A DNA stretch of 64,000 bases. It comes from Salinigranum salinum. Its GTDB lineage: Archaea; Halobacteriota; Halobacteria; Halobacteriales; Haloferacaceae. The notes under the pieces were generated by a model. That model had not been told where the DNA came from and did no database searches. It saw only the letters and a program-made list of their open reading frames with translations. Of this stretch, positions 35,093-44,709 are shown piece after piece (positions within the stretch are counted from its first letter, which is position 1; every line of letters begins with the position of its first letter). The stretch is taken from NCBI RefSeq assembly GCF_009176545.1, contig NZ_VTOJ01000001.1, positions 1,488,001 to 1,552,000 on the forward strand, read 5' to 3'. The translations under genes and the position numbers were made by a program.

Positions 35093-37393
35093 TCAGTAGC
35101 GTTCGGGCGCGACCAGCTGGACGGGGTGGCGCGACGGCCGGGCAAGGAGCGAGTCGAGCTGTTCGAGACACGACGTCCCCGACGCGACGACGGTCCGGTC
35201 GCGCGTCTCCGGGGTCGAGAACTGCGCCTCGAGGTCGCTCCCGACGTCCATGCTCAGTTCGTAATACTCGGACTTGTAGCCGAACGAGCCGGCCATCCCG
35301 CAGCACTCGGCGTCGGAGGTGACCACGTCGTAGCCGAGGTCGTCGAGGACGGCCTCGGTGTATCCCTCGAGGCCGAGCGTCCGCTGCTGGCAGTGCGAGT
35401 GGTAGGCGACGCCGGGGTCGTTGCTCGCGGGGGCGCGGAGCACGTCGGCGTCGGCACCGTTCTCGAGGAGACCGTACAGGTACTCCATCACCTCGTAGCT
35501 CGCCTCCGAGAGCCGTTCGTGCGAGCGGGGCGCGAGGAACTTCTCGTACTCCCGGTCGAACATCGCCAGATCCGAGGGTTCGATCACGACCACGTCGCGG
35601 CCGGCGTCGACGTGTTCGGCGAGCGCGCCGTAGACGGCGTGAGCCTTCTCCTCGGCCGTGGCGATCATCCCCTGCGAGAGGGGGGCGCGGCCCGACGACG
35701 GCACGTCGGGCACGCGGACGTGGACGCCGAGGGATTCGAGCGCCCGGACCGCCGCTTTCCCGCGGTCGACCTGGACGTAGTTCGTGTACACGTCCGGATA
35801 GAGCACGGCCTCGCGGTCGGCGTCGGCCGCGGCGACCCGCGGCGTTCGCGCGTCGAACCAGTCGACGAGGGTCTCGCGCTCGAACGTCGGCAGGTCGCGG
35901 CGGGCGTCGACGCCCAGGAACGACTCCATCAGTCGGCGGGCCGGGGTCGAGGCGGCGACCCAGTTCGACAGCGGCGCGAGCGCGCTCCCGACCTCGGCGA
36001 CGGCCGCGAAGTTGCCGAAGAAGCGTTTCTGACGGTCGACGCCCTCGCTCTCGGCGTCGGGCGTGAGCCCGTCGACGAGCCAGTCGAACTCGTGATCCGT
36101 ACCGCGGTTGATACGGTCGCGGACCACGGTGTTGATCCACGGGATGTCGATCTTCACGGGGCAGGCGTCGACGCAGCGGCTACAGCCGGTACAGAGGTCG
36201 TTGAACTCCGCGGCCGTGTCGAGCCCCTCGACGCCGGCCTCCCAGCCGGTGGCGATCCCGCCCGAGTAGGTCTCGCCGCCGAAGGCGTGGCCGCCGACGG
36301 ACTGGAAGTTCGCACAGACGTTCGAACAGGCCGAACACCGGATGCAGTAGAGCGTCTCTCGCAACTCCTCGTCCTCGCGCATCGCCATCCGCCCGTTGTC
36401 GATGAGCACGAGGTGGAAGTCGCGCTCGTCGGCCCCGGTTCCGGTTCCGCCCTCGCTCGCCGTCCCGGTCGCGCCGTCTCGGTTCGTCTCCCCCCCGTCA
36501 CCGCTCCAGATCGGCGCGTCGGGGTCGTCGAAGTCGACCGTGGGCGAGTCGACCGGCGGGGTCAGAAGCGAGACGTACGAGGTGATGTCCTGGCCCGTCC
36601 CGGAGCGCCCGATGAGTTCGACGAACGGCTGGAGGTCCTCGACCGTGGGGATTACCTTCTCGACGCCGGCGACCGCGACGTGGGTGTCGGGGACGACGGC
36701 CGTCTTCCGGGCGTTCCCCTCGCTCGTGACGAGTGCCATCGTTCCCGTGTCGGCCGTGACGAAGTTCGCCCCGGTCACGCCGACGTCGGCCCGCTTGATC
36801 TCCTCGAGGAGTCGCTCGCGGGCGAACATGGTCAGCTCTTCGGCGGTCTCGAGTTCGTCGTCGAGGTCGAAGTGGGAGTTGAACAGCCGCGCGATCCCTT
36901 CGCGTGACTTGTGGATGGCGGGTGCGACGATGTGCGATGGGGCCTCGTCCGCCACCTGCAACACCCACTCGCCGAGGTCGGTCTCGACGACGTCCGTTCC
37001 GTCGGCCTCGAGGAACTCGTTGACCTCGATCTCCTCGGAGGTCATCGACTTCGACTTCACGACCGTCTCGGCGTCGTTCGCGCGGCAGACCTCCCGGACG
37101 TAGCGGTTAGCGTCGGCGGCGTCGTCGGCCAGATACAGGGTGCCGCCGTTCGCCTCCACCGCCGCTTCGAGTTCGTCGATCAGGTCGGGCAGCCGGTCGA
37201 TGGCGTCCTCCTTGATCGCTCTCGCCCGGTCTTTCAGCTCCTCGTACGCCTCGAGTCGAGAGACGGAGTCGTACCGGCCCTGGTTGAACCCGTGCGTGTT
37301 CGCCTTGACCGCCTCGCCCTCCGTCTCGAGAAGGTGACGGATCCGTGCCGCCTTCTCGTCGCGCGACCGCCGTTCGCCCGCGCCCTTACTCAT
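35093..37393 (-). CDS. LUD/Fe-S/CCG lactate-utilisation fusion protein (LutB+LutA type)
   Basis: The 766-residue protein combines modules that bacteria encode separately. Residues about 60-310 are an LUD domain with the LutB/LldF segment TGANFVTADTGTMALVTSEG. Two ferredoxin-type clusters follow: CIRCSACSNVC (about 348) and CTGCSRCVDACP (about 400). The rest is a LutA/GlpC-like CCG region with YHSHCQQRTLG (about 667) and ECCGMAGSFGYKSEYY (about 697). It should pass electrons from lactate oxidation to the respiratory chain at the membrane. Its ATG overlaps the stop of the LutC-like gene by eight bases, so both are co-translated. Confidence 0.9.
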   Translation of the reverse strand: MSKGAGERRSRDEKAARIRHLLETEGEAVKANTHGFNQGRYDSVSRLEAYEELKDRARAIKEDAIDRLPDLIDELEAAVEANGGTLYLADDAADANRYVREVCRANDAETVVKSKSMTSEEIEVNEFLEADGTDVVETDLGEWVLQVADEAPSHIVAPAIHKSREGIARLFNSHFDLDDELETAEELTMFARERLLEEIKRADVGVTGANFVTADTGTMALVTSEGNARKTAVVPDTHVAVAGVEKVIPTVEDLQPFVELIGRSGTGQDITSYVSLLTPPVDSPTVDFDDPDAPIWSGDGGETNRDGATGTASEGGTGTGADERDFHLVLIDNGRMAMREDEELRETLYCIRCSACSNVCANFQSVGGHAFGGETYSGGIATGWEAGVEGLDTAAEFNDLCTGCSRCVDACPVKIDIPWINTVVRDRINRGTDHEFDWLVDGLTPDAESEGVDRQKRFFGNFAAVAEVGSALAPLSNWVAASTPARRLMESFLGVDARRDLPTFERETLVDWFDARTPRVAAADADREAVLYPDVYTNYVQVDRGKAAVRALESLGVHVRVPDVPSSGRAPLSQGMIATAEEKAHAVYGALAEHVDAGRDVVVIEPSDLAMFDREYEKFLAPRSHERLSEASYEVMEYLYGLLENGADADVLRAPASNDPGVAYHSHCQQRTLGLEGYTEAVLDDLGYDVVTSDAECCGMAGSFGYKSEYYELSMDVGSDLEAQFSTPETRDRTVVASGTSCLEQLDSLLARPSRHPVQLVAPERY

Positions 37394-37889
37394 CGAGCAT
37401 CACCACGTGGACGTCCTTCGGCCCGTGAGCACCCGTCACGAGGTCGCCCATGTCGGCGGTTGCGCTCGGTCCCGTCGCGACGATCCCCGAGGAGTGGTCT
37501 CCGTCTCTAAACTCCCGACCGAAGCAGTCGAACGCCTCGGCCATCCCGGGAACGACATCGTTCGACCGGAGGATGGCGACGTGGAGGTCGGGAAACAGCG
37601 ACACGGGCTCGACTCCGTCGGGCGTCGAGGGGAGGAAGACGCTCCCGTAGTCGGCGATCCCCAGTCTCGCCGCCGTGACACCCGTCGTCGCCGCGTCGAG
37701 ATCGGCCGGGGCCGGCGTCGTGTTCACCCAGTCGGGGAGCGAGACGTCGAACGGCAGCGGCGCGCCCACTGCCGGTTCCGTGGCGATGTCGTCGAGCACG
37801 TCGCCCAGCCGTTCCGTCGTCGCGTGCGTCCAGCCGACCTCGAGACGGTCGAGCGACGCCTCGAACGTCGTCACCGTGCCAGTTGCCAT
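37386..37889 (-). CDS. lutC: LUD domain protein, LutC-like
   Basis: The 167-residue protein is a small LUD (DUF162) domain: LPDWVNTTPAPADLDAATTG, TAARLGIADYGSVFLPS, VSLFPDLHVAILRSNDVVPG and the C-terminal ATGPSATADMGDLVTGAHGP, a nucleotide- or flavin-type loop. It is the third component of LutABC-type lactate oxidation. It is the first gene of a two-gene operon (overlap ATGAGTAA) with the fusion protein. The start at 37889 matches the family; the upstream frame lacks domain features. Confidence 0.88.
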   Translation of the reverse strand: MATGTVTTFEASLDRLEVGWTHATTERLGDVLDDIATEPAVGAPLPFDVSLPDWVNTTPAPADLDAATTGVTAARLGIADYGSVFLPSTPDGVEPVSLFPDLHVAILRSNDVVPGMAEAFDCFGREFRDGDHSSGIVATGPSATADMGDLVTGAHGPKDVHVVMLDE

Positions 37890-38434
37890 ACGCCCACTTA
37901 CGATACGCCTCTCAAGATTCCTTTGGCTCGCACGCGACCCGGTCGACGGCCGCGCCGGCGTCGTGACGAGCGCGCGCGACCGGACCGGATCGATCTCCGC
38001 CTCGGCTCGCAGGACACATCGTGAACACACGTTTTGGTACCGTTCCGGGCCTGTGAGCGATTGTTTCACCGCACCTGGCACGGTACGAGGTACTGTATCC
38101 ACGTGTAAACTGGCCTCTACACTCTTGGAAACTGGTTATCCCCTGCGAGTGAATCCGGCGTTGGTGTGACCGACGGCCGGACGCTGGAGACGTTTACTCG
38201 TGAGATAATAACGCAACTGAGGGCGTCAGACGTTCGGACGAGCCAGTTCCCACGAGTACATTGGGCTGCCGTCGACGCTGTCCGAGCCGTGATCGATTCC
38301 CGACGACGTGGAAGGACCGGCAGCTATTTTACGGATGGATCGGGGTCGTTCGACCATGCCACCAGGCATCGAGTACGAGGCTGTCACGAGACGGACTGGC
38401 ATGGGTTCGAGACACACTGGACGGGGGGTGTGGC
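37890..38434. other. Divergent control region between lutC and lctP
   Basis: No convincing gene lies here. The stretch is AT-richer than its surroundings in 38010-38330, with TATA-like elements GAGATAATAACG (about 38202-38213) and GCTATTTTACGG (about 38323-38334). The second could start a lctP transcript with a leader of about 80 bases. The region probably holds shared control sites of the lactate genes, but no operator can be named. Confidence 0.45.
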
Positions 38435-40189
38435 ATGGCTAGCGCGGTCGACGCGCTCGTCGCGTTGCTCCCGCTCGCGACGATCGCGTTCCTGATGGTC
38501 GGGCGGTACTGGCCCGCGACGCGGGCGATGCCGGTCGCGTGGCTGGTCGCCGTCGGCGCGGGCGTCCTCGGCTGGGGAATGTCCGCTCGCTGGATCGCCG
38601 CCTCCTCGATCGTCGGCTTCATCACCGCCGCGAACATCCTCTACATCGTCTTCGGGGCGATCCTCCTGCTGTACACGCTGAAGCGCACGGGCGCGTTCGA
38701 CGCCATCAATCAGGGGTTCGCCTCCGTGAGCGAGGATCGCCGGGTGCAGGTGGTCCTGCTGGTGTTCCTGATGGGCTCGTTCATCGAGGCCGCGGCCGGT
38801 TTCGGGACGCCGGCGGCCATCGTCGGCCCCCTGCTCGTGGGGCTGGGCTTCCCGCCGCTCGCCGCGGTGGTCGTCGCGCTCACGGGCAACCTGATGGCGA
38901 TCACGTTCGGCGCGGTCGGGACGCCGTTGATCATCGGGATGATCGACGTCTTCGGCTCCGTCGAGAGCATCCAGACCGCCGTCGTCACGAACGGTCCGTT
39001 CCCGAGCATCGAGGCGTGGGTCGCCGAGATCGCAGTGTGGGCGGCGACGTACCACGTCGTCGTGGGGATCGTCCTTCCCTTCATCGGCGTCGCGATGATG
39101 ACCCGTTTCTTCGGCGAGGAGCGCTCGATCAAGCCCGCGCTCGAGGTCCTGCCGCTGACGCTGTTCGCGTGGGCCTCGTTCGCGGTTCCGTACTGGCTCA
39201 CCGCGTACTTCCTCGGTCCGGAGTTCCCCGGGCTGATCGGCGCGATGGTCGGCCTGTTCGTGACCGTCGGCGTGCTGAAGGCCGGCTTCTTCCACCCCGA
39301 CGACGAGTGGGACTTCGGCCCGCAGGAGAACTGGCCCGATCACTGGATCGGGGAGATCGAACCCGGCGAGGGCGGCGTCTCGGCCGGCACCTCCCGTGAC
39401 GGGGCGGTCACGGCAGACGGTGGCCACGTCCAGATGCCGCTGTGGAAGGCGTGGACGCCGTACGCGCTCGTCGCGGTGCTGCTCGTCGTCACCAGGGTCG
39501 TCGACCCGGTGAACGCGTTCGTCACGATGGACGTCTTCACGATCACGTGGGCCGATCTCCCGTTGACGGGCGAGACGATCCTCGGGACCGGCCTCTCGGA
39601 CTCCTTCGCGGTCCTCTACCTGCCGGGGGCAGTGTTCGTCGCGGTCCACCTGCTCACGATCCCGCTGCACGACATGCGACGAGACGAGATTACCGCGGCG
39701 TGGGCAGAGACGATCGAGAAGGTCATGCCGGCCGTCGTCGCGCTGCTGTTCGCGGTGGCGACCGTCCAGGTCATGCTCCAGTCGGGGCAGGCGACCGGCA
39801 CCGACAGCATGCTGATCGTCCTCTCGGACGGGATGGCCTCCGTCGCGGGCGGCGTCTACCCGTTCTTCGCCGCCTACGTGGGGGCGTTCGGGGCGTTCCT
39901 CGCCGGCTCGAACACCGTCTCCGACATCCTCTTCGGCACGTTCCAGTACGGCGTCGCCGACCAGATCGGCACGCCGCGGACGCTGATGCTCGGCGCGCAG
40001 GCCGTCGGTGGCGCCATCGGCAACCTCATCGCCATCCACAACGTCGTCGCGGCGCTGGCCGTCGTCGGCCTCGTCGGCGAAGAGGGTCGGGTCATCCGGC
40101 TGGAACTCATCCCGCTGGTCTACTACGGCACGGCGACGGGACTGCTGACGCTGCTGTTCAGCTACGTCCTCTTCCCGGGCGTCTTCTGA
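38435..40189 (+). CDS. lctP: L-lactate permease (LctP family)
   Basis: The 584-residue protein is a polytopic transporter with about 13 membrane helices. Hallmarks are [20 protein letters not shown] (about 125), [25 protein letters not shown] and [15 protein letters not shown] near 490, all typical of LctP proteins that import lactate or glycolate with protons. A hydrophilic loop (about 285-330) is haloarchaeal. The ATG at 38435 is followed directly by GCTAGC, one of the rare CTAG sites. It stands between lutC (divergent) and the D-lactate dehydrogenase (same strand). Confidence 0.95.
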   Translation: MASAVDALVALLPLATIAFLMVGRYWPATRAMPVAWLVAVGAGVLGWGMSARWIAASSIVGFITAANILYIVFGAILLLYTLKRTGAFDAINQGFASVSEDRRVQVVLLVFLMGSFIEAAAGFGTPAAIVGPLLVGLGFPPLAAVVVALTGNLMAITFGAVGTPLIIGMIDVFGSVESIQTAVVTNGPFPSIEAWVAEIAVWAATYHVVVGIVLPFIGVAMMTRFFGEERSIKPALEVLPLTLFAWASFAVPYWLTAYFLGPEFPGLIGAMVGLFVTVGVLKAGFFHPDDEWDFGPQENWPDHWIGEIEPGEGGVSAGTSRDGAVTADGGHVQMPLWKAWTPYALVAVLLVVTRVVDPVNAFVTMDVFTITWADLPLTGETILGTGLSDSFAVLYLPGAVFVAVHLLTIPLHDMRRDEITAAWAETIEKVMPAVVALLFAVATVQVMLQSGQATGTDSMLIVLSDGMASVAGGVYPFFAAYVGAFGAFLAGSNTVSDILFGTFQYGVADQIGTPRTLMLGAQAVGGAIGNLIAIHNVVAALAVVGLVGEEGRVIRLELIPLVYYGTATGLLTLLFSYVLFPGVF

Positions 40190-40290
40190 CCCCGGGCCCG
40201 GTTCCGGTCTCGACGTCGACGCCGATGTCGACGTCGACCCCGACCGCACGCATCGCCCCACGAACGCGCCGCCGGACGGCGTGACCTCCG

Positions 40291-40301
40291 GCTTTTATTA
40301 C
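40291..40301 (+). promoter_or_regulatory. TATA-like box of the D-lactate dehydrogenase gene
   Basis: TTTTATTA at 40293-40300 is centred about 30 bases above the ATG at 40327 and is the only AT-rich element in the gap after lctP. It suggests a separate, nearly leaderless transcript. Confidence 0.55.
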
Positions 40302-40326
40302 GAACGACTCAAAGGACTGACCATCG

Positions 40327-43300
40327 ATGGCAAGTAACACGGACGAATCAGGGTCGCGAACGGTCGACCCGCTCGAGGAGGCGAACTTCGACTACGTCTC
40401 CGACGACGTCGCGCGACCGGCGCTGGTCGACGACCTCGAGGGACTGGTCGACGGCGACGTCCGCTTCGACACCTACACGCGGCAGCTGTACGCGACCGAC
40501 GCGTCGGCGTACGAACGCACGCCGATCGGCGTGGTGCTGCCGCGATCGACCGACGACGTCGCCGCCGTGATGCGCTACTGCGCCCGCCGCGAGATCCCCG
40601 TGCTGCCCCGGGGCGGCGGGACCTCCCTGGCGGGACAGACGGTGAACGAGGCGGTCGTCCTCGACCTCACGCGGTACATGGACGCCGTCGTCGAGGCCGA
40701 CCCCGACGCGGCGACCGCACGGGCACAGGCGGGCACCTACCTCGGCGACCTCAACCGGGAACTCGAACCACACGGGCTGAAGTTCGCCCCCGATCCGGCC
40801 TGGGGCGACAAGAGCGCGCTCGGGGGGGCGATCGGCAACAACTCCACCGGCGCACACTCGCTGAAGTACGGCAAGACCGACTACTACCTCGAGGAGTGCG
40901 AGGCGGTCCTCGCGGACGGGACGGTCGAGCGGTTCGGCGAGATGGACGTCGAGGAACTCCGGGCACGGGCCGACCCCGACGCCGACGAGATCCTCCCCCG
41001 GGTGTACGCCCAGGTGGTCCGCATCCTCGACGAGGAGGCCGACGAGGTGGAGGCGCGGTACCCCGACCTCAAGCGGAACGTCTCGGGGTACAACCTCGAC
41101 ATGCTCGTCGACGAGGCACGGGGCCAGCGGCGGACCCCCGACAACGAGGGGATCGACCCCGACTCGGAGGCTGGAACGGTGAACCTCGCCCGCCTTCTGG
41201 CCGGCAGCGAGGGGACGCTCGCGCTCGTCACCGAGGCGACCGTCTCGCTCGAACCGATCCCGAACACGGCCTCGGTCGCGCTGCTCACCTACGACAGCGT
41301 GCTCGACGCGATGGAGGACGTCGCACCGATCCTCGAACACGACCCCGCCGCGGTCGAGGTGATGGACGACGTCCTGTTGGATCTGGCCCGCGACACGGCG
41401 GAGTTCGCCGATGTCGTCGGACTGTTGCCCGAGGGGACGAACTCGGTGCTTCTCGTGGAGTTCTACGCCGAGGACGACGCCGACGGGCGACAGCAGGTCG
41501 CCGACCTGCTCGCCGACCGCGTGGGAGTGGAGGCGGAGGCGACGCCGAGCGAGGGTGCCACCGCGATCACGGCGGAGGCGAAGACGGCCGTCACGGCGAT
41601 GGAGGCCCACGACGCCGAGACGCGCGCGAAGTTCTGGAAGATGCGCAAGTCCGGCCTCCCGATCCTCCTCTCGCGGACGACCGACGAGAAACACATCGCG
41701 TACATCGAGGATACGGCCATCCCCGCCGAGAACCTCCCGGCGTACGTCGCGGAGTTCCAGGAGATCCTCGCCGACCACGACACATTCGCGAGCTACTACG
41801 CGCACGCGGGGCCGGGCGTGTTACACATCCGCCCGCTCATCAACACCAAGACGGCCGAGGGCGTCGAGACGTTCGAGTCCATCGCCGACGCCGTGACCGA
41901 CCTCGTGGTGAAGTACGGCGGGAGCGTGTCGGGCGAACACGGCGACGGTCGCGCCCGGACCCAGTGGAACCGGAAGCTGTACGGCGACCGCCTGTGGGGC
42001 GTCTTCAGAGACCTCAAGACGGCGTTCGACCCCGACTGGCTCCTCAACCCGGGCAACGTCTGCGGCGACCACGACCTGACGGAGAACCTCCGGTTCTCGC
42101 CCGACTACGACTTCGATCAGTCGTTCGAGCCGGCGCTGAACTGGGAGAACGACAACGGCTTCCAGGGGATGGCCGAACTCTGTCACGGCTGTGCGGGCTG
42201 TCGCGGACCGCAGGAGACCACGGGCGGCGTGATGTGTCCCACGTTCCGGGCCGCCGAGGAGGAGATCCAGTCCACCCGCGGACGAGCGAACATGCTCCGG
42301 GGGGCGATGTCGGGCGCGTTCGACGAGGCGGAGCTGTTCTCCGACGAGTTCGTCCACGAGGTGTTCGACCTCTGCATCGGCTGCAAGGGCTGTTCGAAGG
42401 ACTGCCCCTCGGAGGTCGACATGGCGAAGCTGAAAGCCGAGGTGACCCACGAGTACCACCAGCGCAACGGGTCGAGCCTCCGCGACCGCGTGTTCGCCAA
42501 CGCGGAGCCGGTCTCGCGACTGGGTAGCGCCCTCGCCCCCGTCTCGAACCTGGCGGCGAAGCTCCCCGGCTCGGGGTGGATCGCGGAGAAGACGCTCGGT
42601 ATCGCCGCCGAGCGCTCGCTCCCGACGTACGCGGCTGAGTCGTTCCAGGCGTGGTTCGCAAAGCGCGGCGGGAGCACGGTCGACGAGGAGAACGCGGTCC
42701 GTCGGGCGCTCCTGTTCCCCGACACGTACACCAACTACAACCACCCCGCGGCAGGGCGGGCGGCGGTACGAGTGCTCGAAGCCGCGGGCGTCCACGTCCG
42801 CGTCCCGGACGACGTCGCCGGGAGCGGGCGGCCCCCACACTCGAAGGGGTTCCTCGACAAGGCCCGGAGCGAGGCCGAACAGAACGTCGAGGCGCTCGCC
42901 CCGCTCGTCGCCGACGGCTGGGATGTGGTGGTCGTCGAACCCTCCGACGCCGTGATGTTCCAGTCGGACTACCTGGATCTGCTCTCGGGCTCCGACGTGG
43001 AGCGGTTCGCCGCGAACAGCTACGGCGTGATGGAGTACGTCGACACGTTCGGGCTGCTCGACGGCGTGGCGACCGTCGAGGCGGGGGAGTCGCTGACGTA
43101 CCACGGCCACTGCCACCAGAAGTCGACCAACAAGGACCACCACGCCGTCGGCGTCCTCCGGAGGGCGGGCTACGAGGTCGACCCGCTCGACTCGACGTGC
43201 TGTGGGATGGCGGGCTCGTTCGGCTACGAGGCCGAACATTACGCGATGTCGAAGGCGATCGCGTCGATCCTCTACGACCAGATCGACGCGAGTCCGGGCG

Positions 43301-43404
43301 AGACGGTCGTCGCCCCCGGTGCCTCCTGTCGGTCACAGCTCGGTGACCACGAGGGAGAGGAGCCGCCCCACCCGGTCGAGAAACTGGCCGCGGTGATCGG
43401 CTGA
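40327..43404 (+). CDS. dld: FAD-linked D-lactate dehydrogenase with Fe-S and CCG domains
   Basis: This 1025-residue protein oxidises a 2-hydroxy acid, most likely D-lactate, with FAD. The FAD domain (about 55-280) has LPRGGGTSLAGQT and GGAIGNNSTGAHS. The oxidase C domain (to about 590) has AHAGPGVLHIRPL and GGSVSGEHGDGRAR. Fe-S motifs follow, CHGCAGC-x10-CP (about 618) and CIGCKGCSKDCP (about 683). The C-terminal CCG part has GHCHQKSTNKDHH and STCCGMAGSFGYE. The all-in-one structure is the GlpC-fused form. With lctP and the Lut proteins it makes a complete uptake and oxidation locus for lactate. Glycolate oxidation is an alternative. Confidence 0.93.
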   Translation: MASNTDESGSRTVDPLEEANFDYVSDDVARPALVDDLEGLVDGDVRFDTYTRQLYATDASAYERTPIGVVLPRSTDDVAAVMRYCARREIPVLPRGGGTSLAGQTVNEAVVLDLTRYMDAVVEADPDAATARAQAGTYLGDLNRELEPHGLKFAPDPAWGDKSALGGAIGNNSTGAHSLKYGKTDYYLEECEAVLADGTVERFGEMDVEELRARADPDADEILPRVYAQVVRILDEEADEVEARYPDLKRNVSGYNLDMLVDEARGQRRTPDNEGIDPDSEAGTVNLARLLAGSEGTLALVTEATVSLEPIPNTASVALLTYDSVLDAMEDVAPILEHDPAAVEVMDDVLLDLARDTAEFADVVGLLPEGTNSVLLVEFYAEDDADGRQQVADLLADRVGVEAEATPSEGATAITAEAKTAVTAMEAHDAETRAKFWKMRKSGLPILLSRTTDEKHIAYIEDTAIPAENLPAYVAEFQEILADHDTFASYYAHAGPGVLHIRPLINTKTAEGVETFESIADAVTDLVVKYGGSVSGEHGDGRARTQWNRKLYGDRLWGVFRDLKTAFDPDWLLNPGNVCGDHDLTENLRFSPDYDFDQSFEPALNWENDNGFQGMAELCHGCAGCRGPQETTGGVMCPTFRAAEEEIQSTRGRANMLRGAMSGAFDEAELFSDEFVHEVFDLCIGCKGCSKDCPSEVDMAKLKAEVTHEYHQRNGSSLRDRVFANAEPVSRLGSALAPVSNLAAKLPGSGWIAEKTLGIAAERSLPTYAAESFQAWFAKRGGSTVDEENAVRRALLFPDTYTNYNHPAAGRAAVRVLEAAGVHVRVPDDVAGSGRPPHSKGFLDKARSEAEQNVEALAPLVADGWDVVVVEPSDAVMFQSDYLDLLSGSDVERFAANSYGVMEYVDTFGLLDGVATVEAGESLTYHGHCHQKSTNKDHHAVGVLRRAGYEVDPLDSTCCGMAGSFGYEAEHYAMSKAIASILYDQIDASPGETVVAPGASCRSQLGDHEGEEPPHPVEKLAAVIG

Positions 43405-43407
43405 GCG

Positions 43408-43716
43408 GTGGGCCGAGACGGTTCCGCCCCGCCGGCCGACGAGACGGGGACCAGCCCCTCGGCGTCCGACGACGACAACGACGGTCACGAGGGTGGCACC
43501 GAGAGAGGTGGAGACAGTGTGGGCCGACCCGTCCGGCGCGGGAGCGTCGACCTCCGGACGGTCGACGGCGAGGTTGTCCACCACGACGAGGCGGTCGTCC
43601 GGTACGACCCCGACGCCTTCGTCGTCGGCCCCGACCAGTCGTTCCCGAGCGACGCGACGGTGCGCTACCCGAAGGAGACGGTCGCGTGGATTCAGGTGCG
43701 ACATCCGCGCCGGTGA
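43408..43716 (+). CDS. Small acidic hypothetical protein
   Basis: This 102-residue product starts on a GTG three bases after the dld stop. The first 45 residues are disordered and Asp/Gly-rich, followed by a small beta domain: GSVDLRTVDGEVVHHDEAVV, PDAFVVGPDQSFPS and ATVRYPKETVAWIQVRH. The tight spacing suggests co-transcription with dld. I do not recognise a family. Confidence 0.5.
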   Translation: MGRDGSAPPADETGTSPSASDDDNDGHEGGTERGGDSVGRPVRRGSVDLRTVDGEVVHHDEAVVRYDPDAFVVGPDQSFPSDATVRYPKETVAWIQVRHPRR

Positions 43717-43762
43717 GTCGGCAGGCCCGGTCACCGCTGGTCGACCGGACCGACGGGCCGGC

Positions 43763-44212
43763 TCACGGCAGGCCCGTCCGCGTCGTGTCGTCGACGCGAG
43801 CGTCACCGTCGAGGTCGGCGAGTGCGCCGTGGAGCGCCGAGGCGTCGACGTCGTGGAGGCGGGCGCTGTAAGACGGCGCGTCACCGCGCGTCTCGATCGT
43901 CAGTTTCGGGCGGGTGAACCGACCGCCGTCTGAGACGGCGACTCGTTCGATGGCGTCTCCCGAGAGCCAGGTGACCGTGTCGGCGGCCGCGAGCAACCCA
44001 TCGAGCCCGTGGTCGTCGTACACCCTGTCGAGCGCCCGGGCGCGCCGGGTGTGTTTGCCCGCGGCCAGCCCGAACAGCGGCGTGAACGCGCCGCAGTCGA
44101 GCACGTAACAGCCAGCCGGCTCGAAGACGAACTCGAACAGCTGGAGCGGGACAGACCCACACATCCCGTAGTGGACGCGGACGTGGTCGGCCCCCGGCTC
44201 CGCGTCACTCAC
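43763..44212 (-). CDS. Hypothetical protein, haloarchaeal type
   Basis: The 149-residue product is read from a GTG at 44212 that overlaps the stop of the upstream gene by eight bases (GTGAGTGA); another GTG three codons earlier is possible. It contains VHYGMCGSVPLQLFEFVFEP, then GCYVLDCGAFTPLFGLAAGK and a C-terminal beta part. The two cysteines near residues 18 and 38 might bind a metal or a cofactor, but the family is unknown to me. It follows a small membrane protein gene in the same operon. Confidence 0.62.
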   Translation of the reverse strand: MSDAEPGADHVRVHYGMCGSVPLQLFEFVFEPAGCYVLDCGAFTPLFGLAAGKHTRRARALDRVYDDHGLDGLLAAADTVTWLSGDAIERVAVSDGGRFTRPKLTIETRGDAPSYSARLHDVDASALHGALADLDGDARVDDTTRTGLP

Positions 44213-44570
44213 CCTTGTCACCCCCGGTCGTGATCGCCGCGCGGAAGAAGAGGACGCCGCCGAGGACGAACAGCGCACCCCCGACGCGGCTCACCTCCAC
44301 GAGCACGTACGCCCCGACGGCGATGCCCGCGACAGCGACCGCGGTGACGGCTGTCTCGGCGCGCACTGTCCGCGCGTGTCCCGCGAGCTCCGCGAGATAC
44401 GTGGTGCACATCACAGTCAGGGCGGCGACGACTGCCGGGGTCCGCGTCCACGAGGGGCCGACAGTCACGGCGAGACCGACGACGACCAGCCCGCCGACGT
44501 AGACGGCGTACCGCCGGCTTCGAAGCGTGGCGAGCGTTCGGCGGACGGTGCTGTCGGCCCGGTCGGTCAT
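44205..44570 (-). CDS. Small four-span membrane protein, hypothetical
   Basis: The 121-residue protein has four hydrophobic segments: YVGGLVVVGLAVTVG, AVVAALTVMCTTYLAELAG, AVTAVAVAGIAVGAYVLVEV and GALFVLGGVLFFRAA, with a basic N-terminus. No known family. Its stop overlaps the start of the gene at 43763. Confidence 0.62.
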   Translation of the reverse strand: MTDRADSTVRRTLATLRSRRYAVYVGGLVVVGLAVTVGPSWTRTPAVVAALTVMCTTYLAELAGHARTVRAETAVTAVAVAGIAVGAYVLVEVSRVGGALFVLGGVLFFRAAITTGGDKGE

Positions 44571-44709
44571 CTGTTCCGGGCGTTCGCTCCCGTCTCGAAG
44601 ACGATCGACTGTCGAGACCGACGCTCGCCGAACGGGACGCCGGTTTCGGTTCGACAGCGGCGGCCGGACGTGGTCGGGGAGCCCGGCGGCTCAGCGGACG
44701 GCGGTGGGG

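Noticed and set aside
38261..38434. Longer N-terminus of the lactate permease
   Set aside because: The 58 extra residues are Arg/Cys-rich and hydrophilic, while LctP proteins begin right before the first helix, as from the ATG at 38435.
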